From positions 186,001 through 250,000 of the forward strand of contig OZ025719.1 in the NCBI GenBank assembly GCA_964019335.1: DNA of 64,000 bases, given 5' to 3'. The notes under the pieces were generated by a model. It ran no database searches. It had not been told where the DNA came from and worked only from the letters and a program-made list of their open reading frames with translations. How positions within the stretch are numbered: position 1 is the first letter of the stretch; every line of letters begins with the position of its first letter. Both the position numbers and the translations under genes were made by a program. This DNA comes from Diplonema japonicum. Taxonomy: Eukaryota; Euglenozoa; Diplonemea; Diplonemida; Diplonemidae. Below are positions 21,437 through 30,118 of this stretch, piece after piece.

Positions 21437-22432
21437 TTTGGTCAGTGAGCACTATTGCTGTGATCGCGTACAACCAAAAAATATCAAAGTTCTTTGCATA
21501 CTGAAACCCCTGTTGGCCCCATAAAAATGATGAATCTATTTCCCCTTTTGGTCTGTGAGCTCTTTGCACTGATCCTGTGTACCAAATATATCAAAGTTCT
21601 TTGCATACTGAAAAGCGCCCCCTCCCTTTTTTTTTTTACAGCTCGCGAGAGTGCAGAACGCACACCGTAAATGCCCGTTGCCACGATATGACGATCTCGG
21701 GGCTCAGGGTTGGCCCCATAAGAATGATGAATCTATTTCCCCTTTTGGTCTGTGAGCTCTTGTTTGCACTGATCCTGTGTACCAAATATATCAAAGTTCT
21801 TTGCATACTGAAAAAAAAGAAAAGAGGAACCGGCTGTTGTTTTGTACGTGCCGGGGTGGGGTTTCTTTCAGTATTTTGTGTGATGCATTACCATTTCCGT
21901 TTGGTCTGTGAGCTCTTGTTTGCACTGATCCTGTGTACCAAATATCAAAGTTCTTTGCATACTGAAAAAGCATAAAAAGGGTTGGAAGGGCTGAGGGTGG
22001 GCGCAGAAGGAGCATTTGCGGTGAATCGTTGCCAACACTTCGAATTTCCCGTAATTTAGCGAAGTACAATGTGCACAAACAAACAAACAAGCGCCAGAAA
22101 TAGTATTTTTTTTTTTGAGAAAAACATCGTTCACGGTAAGCAAATAACTTTTTTCCACCAAGTACGGTAATCATAACTTTTTTTTCCCATCAAAACGGTT
22201 TTTTTAAATAAAGTTTCCACTGTCCACGGTAACCTAATCTTATTTCCACTAAACCATGTATGTTGGAACTTTTTTTCCACCAAGTACGGTAACCCATAAC
22301 TTTTTTTTCCACCATCCACGGTAACCCATAACTTTTTTTCCACTCTCCCATGAAACCTTCCTATTGTTCTCATTTTTAGTTTTTCGAAATTTTAGATTTT
22401 TTTCGTGTCCACCCCCTTCTGCCTGTGAAAAC

Positions 22433-22480
<48 letters not shown>

Positions 22481-22589
22481 GGTGAACAGAGTTTTATGAT
22501 GCATAACCATTTCCCGTTTTTGGTCTGTGAGCTCTCGTTTGCACTGATCCTGTGTACCAGAAAATATCAAAGTTCTTTGCATACTGATG
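21437..22589 (+). repeat. Five dispersed-tandem ~65-100-bp units
   Basis: Copies at about 21437-21503 (most diverged), 21548-21611, 21745-21811, 21899-21966 and 22518-22589 share TTTGGTCTGTGAGCTCT, CACTGATCCTGTGTACCA and ATATCAAAGTTCTTTGCATA. Copies 2 and 3 also share an upstream CCCCATAAxAATGATGAATC segment. Spacing is irregular and the spacers differ. Confidence 0.85.
22134..22358 (+). repeat. Short-unit array (CCACGGTAACCCATAACTTT)
   Basis: About six imperfect ~35-bp units alternate ACGGTAA(C)CCATAACTTTTTTT with TTCCACCAAGT or TTCCACCATCC. It lies inside the larger array at 21437-22589. Confidence 0.75.
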
Positions 22590-22686
22590 AAACGGGTCTT
22601 GTTAAAAGCAAGAAAAAAAAATTTGATAAATTTCGGTGTGCGGGTGGGTGCTCACCGTAAAAAAAAAAGAAATTCTAAAAAAAAGG

Positions 22687-24549
22687 ATGCACACAATACA
22701 CCTTTTTGCAACACTTTTATGTCTCGCACACTCATCAGCTGACGAGAAGGCAGACCCAGGCTGGTGGGTCGCAAGGGAACGCAGCGAAAAGGACACGTCA
22801 GCCGCGATGCGGTATTTTCAGCATGGGATGCAAGCATACGGCGAAGGGAGGCTGAACGAAGCTCTTAAGGCGTTTACGGCCGTAGTGGAGAAGACACCGG
22901 AGGTGGCTGATGGGTGGAGTAATACCGGTGTAATCCTTGAAGCATTGCAAGAAAGGGAAGCTGCATTGGACGTATACCTGAAGGGCGGCGCATTGCGGAA
23001 GAAAAAGTGCCCAGAGTGCAAAAGAAAGCTCTTTACTTCAGCGTGCAACTTACTACTTGCAGAGTACGAGCACCGTGACAACACAAAAGCGGCTGAGCTT
23101 GCTGAAAAAACTTGTTACCAAGCATGGAAGGCTGAACCCAAAAACTCACGCACTGCCGCGAACCTTGCTACGGCGTATTCTCAGCTTCAAAAGTACGCAG
23201 AGGCATTGCAGATGTACGGGGAATCCCTGTCGGTGTCGCAGGACCCTCAAACACTGCAAAACTTCGCGAACACGTTACTCAGGGCGGGGCATCCTCGTGA
23301 GGCCATCAAAGCCACCAGAGATTTGCTTCAAACTCACGATGTTGCCTTGTCGCACCGTCTCGCAGGCACCGTTCTCGCGACCTTTGAAGTGTCCTCTCAA
23401 ACAAGTATCAACCACTCCATGAGAGGGCTCAGCCAGCACCTCGCCTCTCTTGGGTACACGCCCGACACCTTGCCCTTACCACACCACGCCGTGTTGCACG
23501 GTGGAGGAGAGTGTTATGGAACGCAGTTTTCGGGGCCTTTCAAAGCCTTTGGGGTCGGCTTCGGTCCGGGAGAACACCCGTCGCTTCTCTTCACGGAGAA
23601 GACCGTCGTCCTGAACAGCTTCGAGTCTCATTACTTAACAGGGGAAAGCGGGATAGTCGTGAGCAAGACCGGCACAGTTCACACAGGGGACCACTTGTAC
23701 AACTCAAGAGCTGTGGAGGAGATCACCACCCACAGGAACGACATGGAGGTCGTCCCCGAGGAGTACAGCGTGGCGGTGGCCGTGCAGTTGAAGACAGGGA
23801 ACCATTACCATTGGGTTATAGAGGGTTTGTGCAGGGTTGTCATGTTTGTCGAGAGCGGTGTGTTCAAAGATGGTGGTGTGAGGCTGTTGGTGCCTGCAAA
23901 CAACAAGCTCGTGGAAGAGTCTGTCCGCCTCTTGGAAAAGTACTACGGTGTCAGGCTTCCTACAGTCGCGTGGCGGCCCACAAAGAAGTTCCATGCTTTC
24001 CCCACCATCCACACTATATACTCACATCACACTGAACCTGATGTGCACAGCCACGATCCATGGTACCCTTACTACCCATCTCGCCATGCTGTTCTTGTTT
24101 TGAAGCAAGCGTTGCTGAGTACCGTAGAGACTGATGAACAGGGTGAAGGTTGCATACTGTACGTGTCTCGCTCAGGATCAGCTGCACGGCAGGTTGTTCG
24201 TGAGTCATTGCTCGTCGAGGCCCTGCGTGGAGTGGGACTACCTGTACGTGTGTTCACGCCTTCGGAGTACCCGACCTTGACGTCGCAGATGGAATTGTTC
24301 TCAAGCGCAAGGGTGGTGGTGGCGCCGCATGGCGCTGGGTTGTCCAACATCATTGCTTGCCGTGAAGGAACTCCTGTTGTGGTGCTTCCGATGAACCCCC
24401 CAACCGACAATGTCTGGGGGCATCTCTGCGCTGTGCTCCGCCTGCCCTTCTGGGTGGTGGACAGCGCGTCTGCATTTTACTACTCTCCGTACGAGCTCAC
24501 CGATTCTGGTGTGCGTGACGTCGTCACAACCGTTGCGCAAGTTTTATGA
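22687..24549 (+). CDS. Secreted TPR-GT61 family glycosyltransferase
   Basis: This 620-residue protein starts with a signal peptide (IHLFATLLCLAHSSA, residues 4-18). Residues about 40-240 are TPR-like helical pairs (AMRYFQHGMQAYGEGRLNEA, then AANLATAYSQLQKYAEALQM). The C-terminal half is a GT61/DUF563-type glycosyltransferase, the family of EOGT and POMGNT2: NHYHWVIEGLCRVVMFVE (about 379-396), VLVLKQALL, YVSRSGSAARQV, and the nucleotide-sugar motif VVVAPHGAGLSNIIA. It should act in the ER or Golgi lumen on protein or glycan acceptors. The start follows an A-rich leader. TPR plus GT61 in one chain is less common than the catalytic domain alone. Confidence 0.8.
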   Translation: MHTIHLFATLLCLAHSSADEKADPGWWVARERSEKDTSAAMRYFQHGMQAYGEGRLNEALKAFTAVVEKTPEVADGWSNTGVILEALQEREAALDVYLKGGALRKKKCPECKRKLFTSACNLLLAEYEHRDNTKAAELAEKTCYQAWKAEPKNSRTAANLATAYSQLQKYAEALQMYGESLSVSQDPQTLQNFANTLLRAGHPREAIKATRDLLQTHDVALSHRLAGTVLATFEVSSQTSINHSMRGLSQHLASLGYTPDTLPLPHHAVLHGGGECYGTQFSGPFKAFGVGFGPGEHPSLLFTEKTVVLNSFESHYLTGESGIVVSKTGTVHTGDHLYNSRAVEEITTHRNDMEVVPEEYSVAVAVQLKTGNHYHWVIEGLCRVVMFVESGVFKDGGVRLLVPANNKLVEESVRLLEKYYGVRLPTVAWRPTKKFHAFPTIHTIYSHHTEPDVHSHDPWYPYYPSRHAVLVLKQALLSTVETDEQGEGCILYVSRSGSAARQVVRESLLVEALRGVGLPVRVFTPSEYPTLTSQMELFSSARVVVAPHGAGLSNIIACREGTPVVVLPMNPPTDNVWGHLCAVLRLPFWVVDSASAFYYSPYELTDSGVRDVVTTVAQVL

Positions 24550-24622
24550 TTTTTTTTTTGTTGCCCTACCACGAAAAAAGTGAAATAAAGCAGGACACGA
24601 CACAAACAAAGAACACAAGAAA

Positions 24623-27187
24623 ATGAGCGGGAGTTCTAACAAAGCGGACACCGCCCACCATGAAGGCCGCAACATACTGCTCTTCAACGTCGCTGTGCTG
24701 TTGATGGTTGTGTACTTCCACCACTGGCTTCCGGAGCCATTGGGGCTGGACGCACCCTCTGGGGTGTTCAGCTCAGGGCGAGCAATGTCGCACCTTCGAT
24801 CAATGCTTGACTTGGGGGTCCGAACAGTGGGGTCGCGATCGAACGAGATCCTGGTCCCGCAGTACCTTTTGAAAGAGTTCAAGACCATTGAAGGCAGCGC
24901 GCATGCAAGCGTGCTGATGGAGATCGATATGCAATGGCCGACGGGCGGTTTCACAACACCGTTCCTCGGGACCTTTGTCAACACCTACGACAGGGTCACC
25001 AATGTTGTCTTACGCTTGTCACCACGAGATAACGTAGGCGGCGATGCTCTTCTTGTCGGTGCGCACTACGACTCCGCTCTTGGCACAGTGGGTGCGTCAG
25101 ACGACTTAGTCAACATCGCGGCAATGGTGGAGATAATACGCCTTCTCGCATCAAAACCCCTCAAAAACACTATTATCTTCAACTTCAACGGGGCGGAAGA
25201 GACAAATTGGCAAGCTGCCCACGGTTTCATCACTCAACACAAATGGGCCAGCCAAATCAAAGCCATGGTCAACCTAGAAGCATCCGGTTCAGGCGGCCGC
25301 GAAATGGTCATTCAGAACGGGCCTGGCAACGCGTGGATCTCGAGAACATACGCCGAAAAGGTCCCCCACCCGCACATCCACGGCGTGGCACAGATGATTT
25401 TTCAATCAGGCGTGCTGCCAGCTCAAACAGATTTCCAGACATACCGGGACCATCATCCTACTTTGAAAAAACTACCAGGGATGGACCTTGCGGTTGTTCA
25501 GGGAGGATATGTGTACCATACTCCGCAGGATGATATTGAGCATGTTGATGCTGCTCATGTGCAGCGGCTTGGCGACAATGTGTTCGCGCTAGTGGATGCT
25601 TTGGCGTCGTCACCATACCTTCGCAACCCTGGCAGCTTGAAGGACGAGTACGACACGACGTTCGACGTGCTGGGGATCTTTGTCGTCCGGTACTCCTCGT
25701 TGGTGGGAAACCTTCTCAACGTGGCGGCGCTTGTGTTCACCGCGTTTATTGTCTACGAGACGAAGACGTACGACATTGGAAAGAACGCCCTTCGCGACGT
25801 CATTCTGCCCTCCTTCGGTGTGGCCATCGCCGCACCCATCACAGTGGCGGTTGTTTTCACCCTTTTAAACCAGAACATCTCATGGTACACATCAACCTGG
25901 CTTGCATATGTCTTGTACACCATGCCGTCTGTAGTAGGTGTGGCAGTTGTGTATCATCGGTATGGTGAGAGGCATGTCAACCAGTCTGTTAGAACATTGC
26001 AGACAGCGGTGGTGACGGGTGCCACCATGATGTTTTGGGTGATACTTGTCCCGCTGACACTGTGCGGGCACACCCTCACCACGTTCATGATCCTGGTGTG
26101 GTTCCTACCTCTGTTCGTGAAATACCTCTGCGACAAGGTGAAGGTTCAGGTAACAAGCGGGATGTACTTCGCATGCTGTGTCCCGGGGCTTTGTATATGG
26201 TGGCATCTGTATCTAACTATCATCGGGTTTTTCCTCCCCCTCATGGGACGCATCGGGAATCAGATTCCTCCAAACGTTTTTGTGGCTGTTATTTCAGGGC
26301 CGCTTGTTGGGATGCTGATGTTGATCCCGATGTCCAATATCTTCCGCGTTCCGGAAAGCGCGTTGAAAGTTGGGCTGAGAATATCAATAGGCGTGTTTTT
26401 GGTGGGCGTTGCAAGCTCAATGTGTTTCATTCCTATCTACACCACCTCACGGCCGAAAAGACTGTTCATGCAGCACGTGCAACGTTCATGGCACGATGCC
26501 CACGGGACAGTCGTTAAAAAAGACGCTGGGCTCTGGATCAACCCCATGGATTTTAACGGGCTTGCTGCCTTGCGTCGGGAATGGCCAGCCCTGAGCAACG
26601 CGGAAGAAGCGACTTGTAAAGCAGAGACGCTGTACTGTGATTACCCATGGTACTTCCCTGTGTCGGCTATGATCGGTGGGGGGAAATGGCTCCCTGCAGA
26701 GGCACCGAATCTCCCTCAAATAGAACTATCCGCGTCGGGTGAAGCAACCGACACAGGCAGGCGTGTAGCTTTTAAAATAAAAGGCCCGAAACAAATGACG
26801 CTTATCATAAACCAGCGTTCTGACCAACCGGTTGTGAAAACGTGGTCTTTTTCTAACACGGTGTTGCCTCCGCGGGCGGACTGTGATTGTCACTTTGTAT
26901 TCCACGCGAAGGGCGCGCCTGTCGATCTAACGGATAAGTCTGATCTTCACAAGCATACTCTTGAGGGGGGTGAGACCGGGCTTCGTTATAATTACCGTCC
27001 CTTTGACACGAGGTCCAACTGGGAGTTCACCGTCGACCTTATTGGTTCCGGCACGCTTGATGTAGCGGTGTACGGGCATTATCTTGACCATCCTCTTTCT
27101 GACGAGCTTAGAAAGCACCATGAATCGCTGCCGCAGTGGGTTTCTGACTTAGCATGGTCTTCTTCATGGTCAATGTTCAAAGTCTGA
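24623..27187 (+). CDS. ER metallopeptidase 1-like M28 peptidase
   Basis: This is an 854-residue membrane-bound M28 aminopeptidase of the ERMP1 type. After one N-terminal membrane segment (residues 18-31) comes a luminal catalytic domain with the zinc ligands in order: His148 and Asp150 in AHYDS, the SDD pair (160-161), Glu192-Glu193 in GAEETNW, Glu219 in NLEAS and His299 in YHTPQDD. About eight more hydrophobic segments lie between 350 and 630, followed by a luminal C-terminal domain. This order matches ERMP1, which has the peptidase before a multi-TM region. The metal-binding set is complete, so the enzyme is probably active in ER protein or peptide maturation. It lies 73 bp after the GT61 gene. 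Confidence 0.85.
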   Translation: MSGSSNKADTAHHEGRNILLFNVAVLLMVVYFHHWLPEPLGLDAPSGVFSSGRAMSHLRSMLDLGVRTVGSRSNEILVPQYLLKEFKTIEGSAHASVLMEIDMQWPTGGFTTPFLGTFVNTYDRVTNVVLRLSPRDNVGGDALLVGAHYDSALGTVGASDDLVNIAAMVEIIRLLASKPLKNTIIFNFNGAEETNWQAAHGFITQHKWASQIKAMVNLEASGSGGREMVIQNGPGNAWISRTYAEKVPHPHIHGVAQMIFQSGVLPAQTDFQTYRDHHPTLKKLPGMDLAVVQGGYVYHTPQDDIEHVDAAHVQRLGDNVFALVDALASSPYLRNPGSLKDEYDTTFDVLGIFVVRYSSLVGNLLNVAALVFTAFIVYETKTYDIGKNALRDVILPSFGVAIAAPITVAVVFTLLNQNISWYTSTWLAYVLYTMPSVVGVAVVYHRYGERHVNQSVRTLQTAVVTGATMMFWVILVPLTLCGHTLTTFMILVWFLPLFVKYLCDKVKVQVTSGMYFACCVPGLCIWWHLYLTIIGFFLPLMGRIGNQIPPNVFVAVISGPLVGMLMLIPMSNIFRVPESALKVGLRISIGVFLVGVASSMCFIPIYTTSRPKRLFMQHVQRSWHDAHGTVVKKDAGLWINPMDFNGLAALRREWPALSNAEEATCKAETLYCDYPWYFPVSAMIGGGKWLPAEAPNLPQIELSASGEATDTGRRVAFKIKGPKQMTLIINQRSDQPVVKTWSFSNTVLPPRADCDCHFVFHAKGAPVDLTDKSDLHKHTLEGGETGLRYNYRPFDTRSNWEFTVDLIGSGTLDVAVYGHYLDHPLSDELRKHHESLPQWVSDLAWSSSWSMFKV

Positions 27188-27251
27188 GGGAAGAGTGGTA
27201 GGGGAGGGGGGGGTTTTTTTTGATAATTTTTTAATTTTTTTTTTCCTCTAA

Positions 27252-27285
<34 letters not shown>

Positions 27286-27321
27286 TTATTGTCATCAAAA
27301 AAAAAAAAAAATAACTATTTA

Positions 27322-27446
27322 TTGCCAACAAATTATGAGTCATTATTTAACTCGAGTTCCCGAATTTTTTGCACGAGGGCCCGCAGGGCCTGAGTGCAAA
27401 AAAACGGGTAACGAGAGTTAAATAATGGCTCATTTGGCGGCAAGTA
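27322..27446. repeat. ~125-bp foldback element
   Basis: Arms 27335-27362 and 27405-27433 pair as ATGAGTCATTATTTAACTC against its inverted copy, and the match extends outward through TTGCCAACAAAT and its imperfect inverse. An inner hairpin pairs TTTTTTGCAC with GTGCAAAAAAA around GGGCCCGCAGGGCC. Confidence 0.75.
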
Positions 27447-27452
27447 AGTCGT

Positions 27453-27863
27453 TTTATTTCACTCTTCGTCATTTGAGTCACTCACTCTTCACTGCTTTCA
27501 CTGCTGTTTTTTTTCACGCAGGTCAGCCTTTTTGGGGATTTTCCTAAGGTAATATGGGGTTGCTATTTCGCCGTGGCATTTAAAGGGGAAGTAAGGCACT
27601 TATTCCCACTTTTAAGGGCTGGAATGGCCTCAGATGGCCAAAAATAGTCAAAATACGCCCACCCCAAAAAAATTTTTCAAGGGGTTGGGTGCATTTTTTT
27701 CCACGGCGAGACTCATTTTTCCACTCTGAAGGGCCATTATTTAACTGCAAAATCTCATTATTTAACTAGTTAAATAATGGCGATTTCGCGTTAAATAATG
27801 GCCATTTCGCGTTAAATAATGAGGCCCCTAGTGAGTGAAGAAAATGACGAAGAGTGAAATAAA
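27453..27863. repeat. 411-bp foldback (MITE-like) element
   Basis: Ends TTTATTTCACTCTTCGTCAT (27453 on) and its inverted copy (ending 27863) match closely for about 33 bp, then ACTCAC/GTGAGT. The interior includes a second inverted pair (CGCCGTGG/CCACGGCG) and several TTAAATAATG motifs, one forming the 24-bp palindrome at 27756-27779. Confidence 0.75.
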
Positions 27864-28682
27864 GAAAAATAATGTTGGGGCAGCGTTGTGAATGTTACAA
27901 AATATATTCTCTTTGGTATATATAAAAAAAAAAAAAAAGAAATTATTTTGTAACCAATTGATTGCGCGCAAACGAAGAATAATCCGTATTCTTCTTCTTT
28001 TTTTTTTTTTTTTTTTGTTCTCTTTTTTTTTTTTTTTTTTTTTTTATATTGTTTGTGGGAAAGAATAAGAAATTAATCGTAACGTAACGTAAGTGAATAA
28101 GTGAATTTAACCCACAAAAAAATACCCCACCCTCAGTCAAGCACAAAAGAAAAACCAAGGAAGAAAAAAAAAAAAAAAAAAAAAGACAGGCATGAACACG
28201 CGTGTGAAGGGGGAGTGAAGGGGGAAAAAGAAAAAAAAGAAACTGATTCTATTTTTTTTTTTTTGTGTGAAAGATTTGCTTGTTTTCCTTTTTTCTTCTA
28301 GTCTTTTTAGTCTTTTTTGTCAGAAACTAGAGGGGTGGCAGATATCTGTTAAAATTAATAAAAAGGGGGGGGGGGGGCTTTCCAATTTGTACCAGTTCCC
28401 TTTTTATAATAAGATAAAATAAAAAATAAAAAAACCGTTCTTTTTTCTCGTTTGCTGTGTTTTTTTTTTTCTTTTTTTCTCCTTGTTCTCTGGGGAGTTA
28501 CCCTACCCCCACACAATCTTTTTTTTTTTTTTTTTTTTGTTACTTTTTTTTTTTTTAGAACCATCCGCGGAGTATTTATCACCACATTTTTTTTTTTTTT
28601 TTTTTTTTTTTTGCCCACCACCAAAAAAAAAAAAAAAAGAAAAAGGGGGGTAAATGTAAAAAAAAAAAAAAAAAAAAAAAAA

Positions 28683-29777
28683 ATGTCATCTGTCACATTG
28701 TTGAACCCACCCAAGCTGTCCCTGCGGGGGGCAGTTCTTGACGATTCGAAAACGCAGCGGCTCAGGCTGCTGGCAGCGGGAATGGTAGTTCTCCTTGGTG
28801 GGCAGATCTTCGTCTTCATATACTTCCTGATGTCCTTAGAGACCAGGCTGGACCAGATCCTAAAAAGCAAACCCCCCGACTCCTTCAAAGACCCCGCGCT
28901 GATTTTTTGCATAGTCACCGGTGTGGTATCGTTTGGGGGCTTAGGGTGCTACAGCACGGTAAACGCGAAGAAAGGGATAAAATACGTCTTGACGTGCATT
29001 CCACGTTTCGTAGGGATGCTGCTTGTACAGGTTTTCATTTTCATCCCAATAATGCTCGTTATGAAGCATTTCGACTGTCATTGTGTTTCAGGGGGCACTA
29101 TAGGTGGATGGATGAACTTTTTAGGAGCCGCGACAATTCTGCGTGGATTTATTCGATTCTTCATTGCGTGCACTAAGGAAGGATCCTCAAACAAACCGCA
29201 GGAAAACCAGCAGGAACAGCTTGGGAACACACAAACCTCTTCAAACAACGGAGCAGCAGAGCTCATGACGGAACGCCGCAGCACCATTCCCATTGTCAAC
29301 CTGTTAATTTCCTTCAGACAGTTCATTCAAGGGATCGCTCTTATCGTCTCAAGCACCACTGTTCAGGACAATGTGAACAACGTTGCAAACGACAACTGGG
29401 TCACGGTCATGACCCCTATTCTCGCGTGTTATGGATGTGGGGTTGTTTTGACGTTTGTGACGCTTCTTGCGATAGGATGCCCCACCGCTTTGCAGCGGCA
29501 GACGACCTTTTCTCAGAAGATCCGCCGTGCCTTTTGGAACCTCACCGGCCCCGTTATTTTCTGTTTCATCCGTCTTTTCTGCCTCATTTTCTTCCTCCAG
29601 CTCGTTCGCTGGCAGGACACTTTCCACTACTACCCGAACGATCACGTCACCCCATTCGAGGTAGTTGTGTGGGGCTTCCTCGTTGCGGGTTGTATCGGGC
29701 TCCTCGTCTTTGGGTTGATTGGGTTTATTCTTCACCCCCAGTTCTACAAGGACTGTGCTGAGATTGTGTATGATTAA
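28683..29777 (+). CDS. Multipass membrane protein of unknown family
   Basis: This 364-residue protein has about seven or eight hydrophobic segments, for example LLAAGMVVLLGGQIFVFIYF (residues 29-48), LIFCIVTGVVSFGGLGCY, FVGMLLVQVFIFIPIMLVM and VVVWGFLVAGCIGLLVFGLI. A hydrophilic loop rich in Asn, Gln and Glu lies near residues 166-198. I do not recognise a transporter or receptor signature. I chose the ATG at 28683, at the end of a long A run, because the frame upstream is only Phe/Lys/Pro homopolymer. Confidence 0.65.
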   Translation: MSSVTLLNPPKLSLRGAVLDDSKTQRLRLLAAGMVVLLGGQIFVFIYFLMSLETRLDQILKSKPPDSFKDPALIFCIVTGVVSFGGLGCYSTVNAKKGIKYVLTCIPRFVGMLLVQVFIFIPIMLVMKHFDCHCVSGGTIGGWMNFLGAATILRGFIRFFIACTKEGSSNKPQENQQEQLGNTQTSSNNGAAELMTERRSTIPIVNLLISFRQFIQGIALIVSSTTVQDNVNNVANDNWVTVMTPILACYGCGVVLTFVTLLAIGCPTALQRQTTFSQKIRRAFWNLTGPVIFCFIRLFCLIFFLQLVRWQDTFHYYPNDHVTPFEVVVWGFLVAGCIGLLVFGLIGFILHPQFYKDCAEIVYD

Positions 29778-30094
29778 GAAGAGGGGGAAAAAAAAAAAAA
29801 AAGAAAATAATATACAGGGAACGGGACACACATGTTGCCATCGAAGAGGGTGACGATGTGCACTCAATGCTGACCTCTCGCCGTCCGAGCTTTGCGAGTA
29901 CTATAACCGCGTAGTAACGCTGTTTATTTTTTTTTTTTTTGTTTTTGTTTTTGTTTTGTTATTCAGTTTTCTACTAATAGAAAAATGCCGATAGAAATAT
30001 AGAAGAAAGAACGGGGGAGGGAAAAAAAGGGGGAGAGAAAGGCCCTTTTTTTTCTTTTTTTCTTATCCCCCTGCTTCCCATTTACCCCTTACTC
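29778..30094. other. Spacer with pyrimidine tract
   Basis: No gene is seen. The end is T/C-rich (30040-30090) and leads to an AG at 30095-30096 just before the next start. Confidence 0.5.
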
Positions 30095-30096
30095 AG
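30095..30096 (+). promoter_or_regulatory. Predicted trans-splice acceptor
   Basis: A pyrimidine tract is followed by CTTACTCAG ending at 30096. The first downstream ATGs are at 30101 (out of frame) and 30106 (main frame). Confidence 0.55.
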
Positions 30097-30100
30097 AGCC

Positions 30101-30118
30101 ATGCCATGGAGGAGCTAG
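30101..30118 (+). other. Five-codon overlapping upstream ORF
   Basis: The first ATG after the predicted acceptor (30101) opens M-P-W-R-S and stops at TAG 30116-30118. It overlaps the start of the cyclic-nucleotide-binding gene in another frame, so it may reduce or regulate initiation at 30106. Confidence 0.45.

Larger units (their letters stand above)
21271..22686. other. Gene-free spacer with two repeat arrays
   Basis: After ~140 bp of unique sequence the spacer is filled by the five-copy array at 21437-22589, interrupted by the short-unit array at 22134-22358 and a 34-base-plus T run near 22435-22478. No gene is seen. Confidence 0.7.
27188..28682. other. Spacer with nested foldback elements and homopolymers
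   Basis: It contains the foldback elements at 27322-27446 and 27453-27863, then A, T and G runs and the leader of the next gene. No gene is seen. Confidence 0.7.
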
